DNA from: Magnetospirillum sp. 15-1
GTDB lineage: Bacteria > Pseudomonadota > Alphaproteobacteria > Rhodospirillales > Magnetospirillaceae
Length of the DNA stretch: 64,000 bases
Assembly (NCBI RefSeq): GCF_900184795.1
Contig: NZ_FXXN01000013.1
Coordinates: forward strand, 21,323 to 85,322
Direction of reading: 5' to 3'
Part shown: positions 18,986-27,385 of the stretch, one piece after another
How positions within the stretch are numbered: the stretch's first letter is position 1
Layout of the letters: the number at the start of each line of letters is the position of its first letter
Notes under the pieces: model-generated
Database searches by the model: none
What the model saw: the letters and a program-made list of their open reading frames with translations, nothing else
What the model was told of the DNA's origin: nothing
Made by a program: the position numbers and the translations under genes

Positions 18986-19305
18986 GGGCTTGTTGTTCTG
19001 AGGGCGTAAGACGAAGCAGCCGTCAGCCGAGTTGAACTCTAACTCCATCCAGCTTTCGCGCGCCTCCTCGATACCGCCCTGGACTATGGTCCATTCCCGG
19101 TCAAAATCGGCCGCTTCGATCGGAAGCGGAAGGAGGAACACGCCGGACTTGTCGGCGGCGGTGTAGAGATTGGAAGACGCAACCTGTCCTCCCTGTGTCC
19201 TGGCCGTGCGTCGTCAGCATCGTTCAGGGAAGCCGGTTGTGTGAACCTGAACATGCCGTTGTCGAGGAAGCGAGCATCCTTGACGTACTTGGACAGCAGT
19301 TCCAT
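18985..19305 (-). pseudogene. Broken DUF2971-like gene remnant
   Basis: From an ATG at 19305 the frame reads MELLSKYVKD and GMFRFTQPASLND, which resembles the start of DUF2971 proteins (short N-terminal helix, then R/YFTQP..LND). After NDADDARPG the reading continues better in another frame (ADFDREWTIVQGG, FNSADGCFVLRPQ), implying a frameshift near 19140-19200, and the gene is then cut off by the IS at about 18985. The family assignment rests on one short motif. Confidence 0.4.
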
Positions 19306-19437
19306 GTCTGACCTCGTTGCTTCCTTTAAATCGAGTTTAACAGGATAGCCGTAACGTACCATGACCGTTGCGCAGGAGAGGGGTTCCTGGGAAGCACCGG
19401 GGAGCAAAATGGGGGATAGCGGGGGACTGAAAAAGCA

Positions 19438-19465
19438 GAAGGCCCGGTCTTTCGACCGGGCCTTC
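19438..19465 (-). terminator. Intrinsic terminator of tRNA-Lys
   Basis: Perfect 12-bp stem (GAAGGCCCGGTC at 19438-19449 with its complement at 19454-19465) and a 4-base loop, followed on the minus strand by TGCTTTTTC. It lies 29 bp after the tRNA 3' end. Confidence 0.85.
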
Positions 19466-19493
19466 GCTAAGGCGTTGAGGCGCCTAGTAAATT

Positions 19494-19569
19494 TGGTGGG
19501 CGCAGTAGGACTCGAACCTACGGCCAGCTGATTAAGAGTCAGCTGCTCTACCAACTGAGCTATACGCCC
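19494..19569 (-). tRNA. tRNA-Lys (anticodon CTT)
   Basis: 76 bases on the minus strand, starting GGGCGTATAGCTCAG and ending GCGCCCACCA with an encoded CCA. The anticodon arm is GCTGA-CTCTTAA-TCAGC, giving anticodon CTT for AAG codons; the T arm holds GGTTCGAGTCC. The cloverleaf is complete. Confidence 0.97.
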
Positions 19570-19612
19570 TCAGTGTCTCCGGTTTCGGCCGCAGCCCCCG
19601 CCGGAGGGCCGC

Positions 19613-19641
19613 TTTATAGGTCGAACGACGGACCTGCGCAA
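19613..19641 (-). promoter_or_regulatory. Promoter of tRNA-Lys
   Basis: On the minus strand TTGCGC (19641-19636), a 17-bp spacer and TATAAA (19618-19613). The start point would be about 37 bases before the tRNA. Position and spacing fit a strong stable-RNA promoter. Confidence 0.6.
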
Positions 19642-19742
19642 GCGGAAAATTCACTTCCTCGCGCACTCTTTGCAACGGCGCGTTCCAGGCGTAAAACCAT
19701 TCCCGCAATATCACATCCCGAAAGGGGAGAGGGAACGCCGTC

Positions 19743-21101
19743 ATGACCGAGAGCACCAAGTACCTGCTGTCCGAGGACCGCCTGCCCAAGGCCTGGTACA
19801 ACCTCAATGCCGACTTGGCCGTGCCGGCCCCGCCGCCCTTGCATCCCGGCACCGGCCAGCCCATCGGTCCCGACGATCTGGCGCCCATCTTCCCCATGGC
19901 GGTGATCGCTCAGGAAGTAACGCAGGAACGCTGGGTGGAGATTCCCGAGCCGGTGCGCGAAGTCTATCGCCTGTGGCGCCCGGCGCCCTTGATCCGGGCG
20001 CGGCGCCTGGAGAAGGCGCTGGGGACGCCGGCCAGGATCTATTTCAAGTACGAGGGCGTCAGCCCGGCCGGCAGCCACAAGCCCAACACCTCGGTGCCCC
20101 AGGCCTTCTACAACAAGCAGGAGGGCGTCAAGCGCCTTGCCACCGAGACCGGCGCCGGCCAGTGGGGCTCGTCGCTGGCCTTCGCCGGCTCGCTGTTCGG
20201 CCTGGAGGTCGAGGTGTTCATGGTCAAGGTCTCCTACGAGCAGAAGCCCTATCGCCGGGCGCTGATGGAGACCTATGGCGCCAAGTGCATCGCCAGCCCG
20301 TCCAACCTGACCCATGCCGGGCGGTCCATCCTGGAGAAGGACCCCAATTCCAACGGCTCGCTGGGCATCGCCATCTCCGAGGCGGTGGAAGTGGCGGCCA
20401 GCCGCGACGACACCAAGTACGCGCTGGGCAGCGTCTTGAACCACGTCTGCCTGCACCAGACCATCATCGGCGAGGAAGCCATGATGCAGATGGAGATGGC
20501 CGACGATCATCCTGATGTGGTCATCGCCTGCACCGGCGGCGGCTCCAATTTCGCCGGGCTGGCCTTCCCCTATATCCGCGAGAACCTCAAGGGCGGCAAG
20601 ACCCGCGTCATCGGCGTCGAGCCCGCCTCGTGCCCGACGCTGACCAAGGGCCTTTATGCCTATGATTTCGGCGATACCGGCAAGCTGACCCCGCTGGTTA
20701 AGATGCACACGCTGGGCGCCACCTTCATGCCGCCGGGCTCGCATGCCGGCGGCCTGCGCTACCACGGCATGGCCCCCATGGTCAGCCACGTCAAGGAACT
20801 GGGCCTGATGGAGGCGCGCGCCTATCACCAGACCGAGTGCTTCGCGGCGGCCGTGCAGTTCGCCCGCGCCGAGGGCATCGTGCCGGCCCCGGAATCCTCG
20901 CACGCGGTGAAGGGCGCCATCGACGAGGCGCTGCGTTGCAAGGCGGAGGGCAAGGCCGAGACCATCCTGTTCAACCTGTCGGGTCATGGCCATTTCGACA
21001 TGCAGGCCTATACCGACTTCTTCGCCGGCAAGCTGAAGGACAACACCTACGCCCAGGCCGATCTGGAAGCGGCCCTGGCGGAACTGCCCAACGTGGGGTG
21101 A
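19743..21101 (+). CDS. trpB2: TrpB2-type tryptophan synthase beta chain / TrpB-like PLP enzyme
   Basis: 452 residues, longer than ordinary TrpB (about 400) and matching the TrpB2 class. The PLP lysine lies in GSHKPNT; the phosphate-binding glycine-rich turn is CTGGGSN; the extended N-terminus (WYNLNADL, RPAPLIRARRLE) and the motif YHGMAPMVSHV are TrpB2 features. It converts serine and indole to tryptophan, usually without a TrpA partner, and may act as indole salvage. No trpA is next to it. The ATG at 19743 has AAAGGGGAGAGGG upstream. A hairpin follows the stop. Confidence 0.9.
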   Translation: MTESTKYLLSEDRLPKAWYNLNADLAVPAPPPLHPGTGQPIGPDDLAPIFPMAVIAQEVTQERWVEIPEPVREVYRLWRPAPLIRARRLEKALGTPARIYFKYEGVSPAGSHKPNTSVPQAFYNKQEGVKRLATETGAGQWGSSLAFAGSLFGLEVEVFMVKVSYEQKPYRRALMETYGAKCIASPSNLTHAGRSILEKDPNSNGSLGIAISEAVEVAASRDDTKYALGSVLNHVCLHQTIIGEEAMMQMEMADDHPDVVIACTGGGSNFAGLAFPYIRENLKGGKTRVIGVEPASCPTLTKGLYAYDFGDTGKLTPLVKMHTLGATFMPPGSHAGGLRYHGMAPMVSHVKELGLMEARAYHQTECFAAAVQFARAEGIVPAPESSHAVKGAIDEALRCKAEGKAETILFNLSGHGHFDMQAYTDFFAGKLKDNTYAQADLEAALAELPNVG

Positions 21102-21144
21102 TTCCCATTCATCGGGCTATCGCCCGAACCCATTTGAGGCGATG

Positions 21145-21183
21145 CCCCAAACCCCCCTTTGATTTCATGAATGGGGTTTGGGG
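21145..21183. terminator. Hairpin between convergent trpB2 and the AsmA-like gene
   Basis: CCCCAAACCCC (21145-21155) pairs with GGGGTTTGGGG (21173-21183) across a 17-base loop. It sits between two convergent genes and could end both transcripts. There is no clear T tract on either side, so its efficiency is uncertain. Confidence 0.5.
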
Positions 21184-21233
21184 CCCTCGGCCCCAAGCGG
21201 GTGTGGGCGGCAGCCCATTGGAGAGGGTTGAAA

Positions 21234-23903
21234 TTACTCCGCCTTCTTCTTGCCGAAGGCGGAGAACAGGCCGCGCAGCGCGTCGCCGGCCTTGAGTTTC
21301 CTGGGGGCGTCGGGGGTATCCCCGGCGCCCTTGGGATTCAGGGCCTTGCCCAGGCCCTTCTGCACCAGCCAGCGCTGCAGGTCGTTGATGTCGACGGCCT
21401 TGACCGGCGAGGCCAGCGGCCCCTCCAGCCGCAGCCCCAGCGCCGGGGCGTCGGGGGCGGCCAGCTTGAAGGCGATCTTGGACGAAATGGTCTCACGCGG
21501 CAGGTCGACGGTGGCGATGCCGGTGGCGCCGCCACCCTCGGCCACCAGGGCAAGGTCGCGGCTGGCGACCAGCCCCTTATCGGCGGCGAAGGTGCCCGAC
21601 AGGCTGGAAAAGCGCGAGCTTCCCCCCGACAGCCCGGCCTGGACCAGACCCAACAGACTGCCCAGATTTTCCATGTTGCGCATACGGGCATCCATGGCGG
21701 CGAGGTCGAAGCCGCTGACCTCGCCATCTGCCACCTCCACCCGGCCGTTGCCGGCCAGGGACGCCACCAGGGCGGCGGGCGAGGTGCCGGCGGCGGCAAG
21801 GCGCAGATCGGCCCCCATGCGCCCCTTCTCCAGCCGCAATCCGCCCGAGGCGGGCTTGACCTGGGCGAGGTCGGCGCCCTTCAGGGTGGCCGACAGGGTC
21901 AGGGCATTGGCGGCCACCCGGGCGGCGGCGGCCAGATCGCCACCAAGCAGGCGGCCCGAGATGCGGTCGAGATCGGCCACGCCCTTGGCGAGTCCCACAT
22001 GGACACGCGGTTCATCGAGGCGCCAGCCGGACACGCTGATGGCCTTGGCGTCCAGGCTGAGATCGGCGTCCAGCGCCTGCAGCCAACCCAGGTCGACAGG
22101 CGTGCGCGACCACGACGAGGTGCCGGAGGAGACGGCGGCCGGAACGACGGGCGGCGGGGGCGGGGCGGCGTAACCGGTGCGGCGGCGCGGCTTGGGCTCC
22201 TCGGCCTCGGCCCTGTCCTTGGCGGGCAGGAACGGGTCCAGGGCGATGGCATTGCCCGACAGGCTGGCGGTCAGCTTGGGCTGCCCCTCCAGGGACAGGC
22301 TGGCCTTGCCGCTGACGGTCGCCTCGCCGGCCCGCGCCTGCAGGTCGTTGAAGGCGATCTGGCCGTCCCTGCCGTCGAGGCGGGCGCTGACCGCCAGTTC
22401 GCCGTTGCCGCGCGGACGATAACCGGGGCTGACGGCGCGGATGGCCTGGGCGAAGCCGGCGGCGCGCAGGGACACGCCGCCCTCCACCTTGCCGGCCCCG
22501 AAGCTGCCGTCGAAGCCCAAGGCCAGTCCGGGCAGGCCGAGTTCCGCCTTGAGCGGCAACGGCCATGCCAGTCCGGCGCTGACCATGCCGGTGATGCGGC
22601 GCTCGTCCAAATCCAGGGTCAGGGCATTGAGCGACAGCCGGTCGTCGGCCAGCCGCACCTTGCCCTCCAGCTTGCCCTTGGCGGGCGCTGCCCCGCCGCC
22701 CAGGCCCAGCCAGGAGCGCAGGGCCGGCAGGTTGCGGCTTTCGGCCTTGAGATCGCCCTCGAAGCGCGGGCGGCCCTCGGGGGTGACCAGGGCGCCGGTC
22801 AGCTTGACCGATCCGCCGCCCGGCAGCTTGGCCGAGGCCTGGGACAGGGTCAGGCGCTGGCCGTCGAGCAGGGCGTTGAGCTGGATGTTGCCGACCGTCT
22901 CGCCCCGCCATATCAGGCGTCCGATGCCGACGTCCAGATTGGCGGCCAGATCGTGCGGCAGTTCGAAGGGCTGGGCGGCGGCCGGCACCGGCTGCTGCGC
23001 CGTCGACGCGGCGGAGGCGGATACCGTGACGGGCACGGCAGCCTTGGTCTGGGTCTGGGTCTGGGTCTGGGTCTGGGTCTGGGGCTGGGCCGGGGCGGGA
23101 CGCCGCGCGTCCAGATCGAAGCTGTCGGCCCTCAGGGTGACGTCCATCAAGGCGGGGGCGCCGGTCAGGCTGGCCACCACGCTGCCGGTGACGGTGGACT
23201 CGCCCAGGATCACGCCAAGGTCGGAGATCACCACTTCGTCGGGCGACAGGCGCAATTCGGCCTGGGCGGACAGGGGGGCGTCGGGCAATTGTCCCGATCC
23301 GGCGGCGCGGGACAGGGAGGCCAGCGACACCTCGACCTTGCCGTCGAGGCCGCCCTTGCCGAAGCGGCCTTCGAAGCCGGCGGTGCTTTCCAGGGAGGGC
23401 AGGGCCAAGGCGGCCTTCAGCGGCGCCATCTCGCCGCCGCTCGGGCGGCGTCCGCCCGCCTCCAGGGTGGCGGGCCTGCCCCACAGCCGGCCGCTGCCGC
23501 TGAGGCTGAAGCTCTCTCCCCTGGCCGAGGCGCGCAGGGTCAGGCCGTCCAGGGGGCCGACCCGGCCGCCTTCGATGACGATGTCCGACAGTTCGGGCCG
23601 GCCGGCCAGCAGGGCGCCGAGCGGCAGGCCCAGGCGCACCCGGTCCAGGGCGGCGGTGTTCTCCACCGCCACCGCCGCCAGGGTCACGGCGGGGGAGGGC
23701 AGAATGCGAAGGGTGATGGGACCGGCCACGGTGACCTTGCGGCCGAGCAGGGCGGAAGCCTGCGCCTCGATGGGGCCACGCCAGGTGTTGCCGTCCATCA
23801 GGACGGGAGCGGCCAGGACAAGCGCCAGCCCGGCCGCGGCGACGGCGGCGGCGGTGATGGCGACGGGTTTGCTGACCGGCAGGCGGGACAAGGATGGCCT
23901 CAC
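21234..23903 (-). CDS. AsmA-family protein (envelope lipid-transport type)
   Basis: About 889 residues. An N-terminal signal anchor (AITAAAVAAAGLALVLAAPVL) is followed by a GPIEAQASALLGRKVTVAGP segment, the classical AsmA N-terminal motif, and long beta-rich repeats; the C-terminal part (VEVADGEVSGFDLAAM; FSSLSGTFAADKGL) is the AsmA_2-type end. The family forms long periplasmic grooves linking inner and outer membrane. The GTG start at 23903 overlaps the upstream membrane-protein stop (GTGA). A run of Gln-Thr dipeptides near residue 275 comes from a hexanucleotide repeat. Confidence 0.85.
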   Translation of the reverse strand: MRPSLSRLPVSKPVAITAAAVAAAGLALVLAAPVLMDGNTWRGPIEAQASALLGRKVTVAGPITLRILPSPAVTLAAVAVENTAALDRVRLGLPLGALLAGRPELSDIVIEGGRVGPLDGLTLRASARGESFSLSGSGRLWGRPATLEAGGRRPSGGEMAPLKAALALPSLESTAGFEGRFGKGGLDGKVEVSLASLSRAAGSGQLPDAPLSAQAELRLSPDEVVISDLGVILGESTVTGSVVASLTGAPALMDVTLRADSFDLDARRPAPAQPQTQTQTQTQTQTKAAVPVTVSASAASTAQQPVPAAAQPFELPHDLAANLDVGIGRLIWRGETVGNIQLNALLDGQRLTLSQASAKLPGGGSVKLTGALVTPEGRPRFEGDLKAESRNLPALRSWLGLGGGAAPAKGKLEGKVRLADDRLSLNALTLDLDERRITGMVSAGLAWPLPLKAELGLPGLALGFDGSFGAGKVEGGVSLRAAGFAQAIRAVSPGYRPRGNGELAVSARLDGRDGQIAFNDLQARAGEATVSGKASLSLEGQPKLTASLSGNAIALDPFLPAKDRAEAEEPKPRRRTGYAAPPPPPVVPAAVSSGTSSWSRTPVDLGWLQALDADLSLDAKAISVSGWRLDEPRVHVGLAKGVADLDRISGRLLGGDLAAAARVAANALTLSATLKGADLAQVKPASGGLRLEKGRMGADLRLAAAGTSPAALVASLAGNGRVEVADGEVSGFDLAAMDARMRNMENLGSLLGLVQAGLSGGSSRFSSLSGTFAADKGLVASRDLALVAEGGGATGIATVDLPRETISSKIAFKLAAPDAPALGLRLEGPLASPVKAVDINDLQRWLVQKGLGKALNPKGAGDTPDAPRKLKAGDALRGLFSAFGKKKAE
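23047..23088. repeat. In-frame hexanucleotide tandem repeat inside the AsmA-like gene
   Basis: Six perfect copies of GTCTGG on the plus strand (23047-23082) and a seventh with one change. On the coding strand it encodes alternating Gln and Thr. Because the unit is 6 bp, slippage changes length by two residues without a frameshift. It lies in a low-complexity linker (Pro/Gln/Thr then Ala/Val-rich). Confidence 0.9.
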
Positions 23904-25309
23904 AGGATCAGGGACAGGATCACCATCCATACTCCCAGAAGCAGGGCTCCGACCAGAACGAAGCGGCGGTTCCAGGTGCGCGATACGACTTTGACCGGCA
24001 CGTCGGCCACCCGCGCCACCGACATCACCGCCGCGCCCACCGGGGTGGTGCAGATGGACAGCGCCCAGGCGCCCAGCATGCCGCTGGCCATGACCAGCGG
24101 ATCGATGCCGGCCGCCGAAAGGCTGCCCAGCGCATTGCCCAGCAGGGTGATGGTGACCAGCTGCGAGATGCCCAGATGGGCCGCCACCATCACGCTCCAG
24201 GCCAGCAGCACGGCCAGCACGATGGGCGGCAGGGGGATCAGGGCGATGGCCCGCGCGGTATCCTCGGGAGTGACGAAGGCCGCCACCACGGTGCCCAGGA
24301 ACATGGCACCGCCCAGCATGGCCACCTCGGAGCGGTAGCCGGGTAGGCTGGCGCCCAGGCGGCGGAGGAACAGCCGGGCGGTCAGCGCCAGCCGGCGGGG
24401 GGCCGTTCCCGATTGCTGGGTATACAGCCAGACCAGGGCCGAAAGCGGCACGACGATCATGGCGCCCACCACCAGACGGACGCCCAGCAGTTCGGCCAGG
24501 GCGACGGCGCCGGTCACCACGGCCGTCACCAGCAGGCTCAGGCTCAGGATGGGTCCGAAGTCGGTCTGGTGGCGGTGGGGGGCCAGGCGGCTGGCATGGG
24601 GGGGGAAGTCCATGCGGTCCAGCGCCCAGCCCCAGCCCATCAGGATAAAGGATAGGACGACCTGCAGGGGCAGAAGGTGCCACCACACCAGATCCGGCAC
24701 CACCTGCTGGATCACCGTGAACGACACGGCCAGCGGCGACCACACGGTCATCATGGCGAAGCCGCGCAGGACGGCGGTCATCATGCGGCGCTTGCGGATA
24801 TCCTTGACGGTTTCGTCGCCGCCGGCCGCCTTCAGGGTGTTGCCCTTGGTGATCATGATCCCCAACAGGGGCAGCACGCCGAAATTGAGCACCAGGGAAA
24901 TCAGGTGGCTGCCCAGGCTGAGCGCGGCATAGCGGTGGCCGGGACGCTGGTGCACCATCTGCTCGCCGCAGCGGCGGATCAGCCGGGAACTCTGGGCGCT
25001 GTCCCGCAACATGCCCAGCGTGGTGAACAGCCCGATGATGAAGGTGGACTCGGCCAGACCGTGGCGCAGCACCGGAAGGGCCTGGGGCAGGAAAACGACG
25101 GCGGTCGCGGCGGCCGCCAGGGCGGCGGCCAGCATGCGGCGCCCGCCCTGGGACATGGAGGACCATTCCAGCGCGATATAGACAAGCAGGGCGGCACCGG
25201 CCGCGTCCGTGGCCCACGGCCACTGGAATATGGCCCAGCCCATGGCACAGCCGATGACGACGATGATCGCCAGGGTGGACAGGGACGAACGGGTTTTGCC
25301 GCCGGTCAC
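23900..25309 (-). CDS. Polytopic membrane protein, transporter-like
   Basis: 469 residues with roughly eleven to twelve hydrophobic segments and a cytoplasmic loop around residues 155-185 (TVKDIRKRRMM). Two halves each contain a long helical bundle, as in divalent-anion or ion-transporter superfamily proteins, but I do not recognise the family. Motifs such as FGVLPLLGIMI and TITLLGNALGSLSAAGI look like helix-loop substrate sites. The GTG start at 25309 overlaps the stop of the upstream gene by 4 bp and its own stop overlaps the AsmA start, so this is a firmly coupled operon member. A function in envelope transport with the AsmA protein is inferred from that coupling only. Confidence 0.75.
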   Translation of the reverse strand: MTGGKTRSSLSTLAIIVVIGCAMGWAIFQWPWATDAAGAALLVYIALEWSSMSQGGRRMLAAALAAAATAVVFLPQALPVLRHGLAESTFIIGLFTTLGMLRDSAQSSRLIRRCGEQMVHQRPGHRYAALSLGSHLISLVLNFGVLPLLGIMITKGNTLKAAGGDETVKDIRKRRMMTAVLRGFAMMTVWSPLAVSFTVIQQVVPDLVWWHLLPLQVVLSFILMGWGWALDRMDFPPHASRLAPHRHQTDFGPILSLSLLVTAVVTGAVALAELLGVRLVVGAMIVVPLSALVWLYTQQSGTAPRRLALTARLFLRRLGASLPGYRSEVAMLGGAMFLGTVVAAFVTPEDTARAIALIPLPPIVLAVLLAWSVMVAAHLGISQLVTITLLGNALGSLSAAGIDPLVMASGMLGAWALSICTTPVGAAVMSVARVADVPVKVVSRTWNRRFVLVGALLLGVWMVILSLIL

Positions 25310-26838
25310 GACGGCCCGGCGGCGAAACGCGACCGGGGAGCGGGAAGGACCTTGGCCGGGCGGGGCAGGTCCTTCATCAGGCCCGGCCCGTTCATCATGG
25401 CGAAACCGCCCAGCACGGTGCCGACCACCACCCGGCGTCGTCTGACGCCCCAGACACAGACCGCGAGACCGGCGGCCCGCGCCTCGCGCCGCAGCCGTTC
25501 CAGGGCGGCCAGCAGGTGCTCGTCATCGGTCTTGTCGGCGTTGGGCAGTTCGGCGAGATCGATGGTGACCATGGAAACCCCGGCCAGGGCGGCGCGGTTC
25601 AATGCCGGATCGGTCAGCGGCACGCGGATCATGATCTCGCGGCACAGGGGACGGATGGCGGTGACGGCCTCGGACAGGGATACCGGGGCCAGATTGGCCG
25701 GCAGGCCGAACAGGTCGATGATCAGGTTTTGGGTGCGGATCGCCTCGGGGATGTCGGCGAAGGGACCCAGGACCGACATGCGGGCCGTGGTGCCCAGCGA
25801 GCCCCAGTGCAGCGGCACCACCATGCGGGCGGAACCGCTGTCGGCCATCGCCGCCTTGATGCCGCGCACCGCCGCGCCGGCCACGAAGCGGTCGAGCTTG
25901 GGGATGGATTCTCCGTCGGCGGTGGGATAGGCGCGCGAGCCCTCGTAGGCCGGCTCTCCCGGCTGGTCGACGCGCAGCACCTGGGCGCGGTAGGCGCCGA
26001 TCACCTCGCCCTCCTCCATCCAGGTGGGCCGCCAGACCAGGGACAGGGCCGCATCGCCCGGCAGGGGCGGGGTGGCGTCCAGTCCGGGCGCCATATCGGC
26101 CGGAGCGCGCTCCACGGAGACGGGCTGCCAGTTCGGGTCGCGGTTTTCCCGCGCGGCCCGTTCCATGGCGGCCCATTTAGGGTCGACGGCGCGCCGCGGG
26201 GCGGCATCGTCGGCCGGGGCGATGGGGCCGCGGGCCGGAGCCTGCTCGGCGATCACCGCCCGCGTTTCGGTCACGGCGGCGGCCAGGGCTTCCAGGTTCA
26301 GTTCGCCGTCCCCGGTCAGGGCGTCGCCTAAGGAAATCTCCGCCGCCAGGGCCAGGGGGCGGTCGTGGCCGGCGAACTGGCTGCCCACCAGCCGCGTTCC
26401 CAGCTCCTGGGCGATGCGCACGGCGCGGCGCCGCGCCTCGGCGGCCGGCGTGTTGCGGAACACCAGCACGAACAGGTCCGAGCCCTTGCGGCCGAAGACG
26501 TTGCCGGCGCCCAGATGAAGATTGATGACGCCCTCGGCGATCAGCATCACCTTCTCGGCGATGCGGCTCCACTTGTCGCCCACCGCCTCGTGGAACTCCA
26601 CCAGGGAGATCAGGTGCAGCTTGGTCTGGTACTGGCCGTCATCCTCGGCCAGCAGGCCTTCCAGGGCCAGGGTGAAGGAATCATCCACCAGGGACGAGGA
26701 GCCCGCCTCGGCGGGCAGGACGATCTCCTCCTCCTCGGCGGCGGCGGACCGTCCCCCCATCAGCCGTCCGAAGGCGGCCAGCGGCCGGGCCAGCGTGGTC
26801 ATCAGACCGCCCTTGGAGCGTTTGTCCTTTTTCGCCAT
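25306..26838 (-). CDS. Protein of unknown function with degenerate GGDEF-like region
   Basis: About 510 residues from the ATG at 26838 (MAKKDKRSKGG). A Lys/Arg-rich start and an acidic patch (AEEEEIV) precede a region at about 85-170 that aligns by eye with the end of a GGDEF domain: HLGAGNVFGRKGSDLFVLVF occupies the place of R.GGDEF, but the catalytic residues are absent. The C-terminal half (about 270-480) contains PLHWGSLG and IDLFGLPANLAP and could be a TIM-barrel or EAL-like remnant. No membrane segment except perhaps VVVGTVLGGFAMM near the end. It starts 20 bp after the gamma-carbonic anhydrase stop. Role unknown; a non-catalytic c-di-GMP-type scaffold is only a suggestion. Confidence 0.6.
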   Translation of the reverse strand: MAKKDKRSKGGLMTTLARPLAAFGRLMGGRSAAAEEEEIVLPAEAGSSSLVDDSFTLALEGLLAEDDGQYQTKLHLISLVEFHEAVGDKWSRIAEKVMLIAEGVINLHLGAGNVFGRKGSDLFVLVFRNTPAAEARRRAVRIAQELGTRLVGSQFAGHDRPLALAAEISLGDALTGDGELNLEALAAAVTETRAVIAEQAPARGPIAPADDAAPRRAVDPKWAAMERAARENRDPNWQPVSVERAPADMAPGLDATPPLPGDAALSLVWRPTWMEEGEVIGAYRAQVLRVDQPGEPAYEGSRAYPTADGESIPKLDRFVAGAAVRGIKAAMADSGSARMVVPLHWGSLGTTARMSVLGPFADIPEAIRTQNLIIDLFGLPANLAPVSLSEAVTAIRPLCREIMIRVPLTDPALNRAALAGVSMVTIDLAELPNADKTDDEHLLAALERLRREARAAGLAVCVWGVRRRRVVVGTVLGGFAMMNGPGLMKDLPRPAKVLPAPRSRFAAGPS

Positions 26839-26858
26839 GCCGCCGCCTCCTCCGAGGC

Positions 26859-27377
26859 TTAGGGTTTGAAGTACTTGGCCGCCAGTTCCACATACTTCCC
26901 GGCCGAGACCGGGAAGAAGGCGATTTCCTCGTCGCTGAGGCGGCGCAGCATCCTGGCCGGATTGCCGCCCCACAACTCGCCCCTCTGGACGCGCTTGCCC
27001 GGCGTCACCACCGCGCCCGCCGCCACCATGGCGCCCGATTCCACCACCACGCCGTCCAGCACCACGGCGCCCATGCCGACGAAGCAGGCGTCTTCCAGGG
27101 TGCAGGCGTGCAGGATGGCGCCGTGGCCGATGGTGATGTCCGAACCGATATAGGTGCCCAGCTTGCCGCCGGTGACGTGGACGACGGTGCCGTCCTGGAT
27201 GTTGGTGCGCTCGCCGATGCGAATCTCGTGCACGTCGCCGCGGATGACGCAGTTGAACCACACCGAGGTGCCGGCGCCGATCACCGTGTCGCCGATCACC
27301 ACGGCATTGGGGGCGACGAACACGTCGGGGGCGATGGTCGGGCTGACGCCCTGAAAGGGAAGGATATTACCGCTCAT
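26859..27377 (-). CDS. Gamma-carbonic anhydrase family protein (left-handed beta helix)
   Basis: 172 residues from the ATG at 27377; a GTG at 27389 overlapping the argC stop by 3 bp is an alternative. Hexapeptide-repeat pattern (VFVAPNAVVIGDTVIG, ITIGHGAILHAC, VVESGAMVAAGAVV). The three zinc-ligand histidines are present in DGTVVHVTGG and in GHGAILHAC, as in YrdA/PaaY/Cam proteins. It may hydrate CO2 or hydrolyse a thioester; many family members are of unsettled function. It follows argC directly in the operon. Confidence 0.88.
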   Translation of the reverse strand: MSGNILPFQGVSPTIAPDVFVAPNAVVIGDTVIGAGTSVWFNCVIRGDVHEIRIGERTNIQDGTVVHVTGGKLGTYIGSDITIGHGAILHACTLEDACFVGMGAVVLDGVVVESGAMVAAGAVVTPGKRVQRGELWGGNPARMLRRLSDEEIAFFPVSAGKYVELAAKYFKP

Positions 27378-27385
27378 CGCTGTCC

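Noticed and set aside
23047-23088. CRISPR-like array
   Set aside because: The units are 6 bp without spacers and lie in a coding frame; no regularly spaced repeats of 25-40 bp occur in the window and no cas genes are present.
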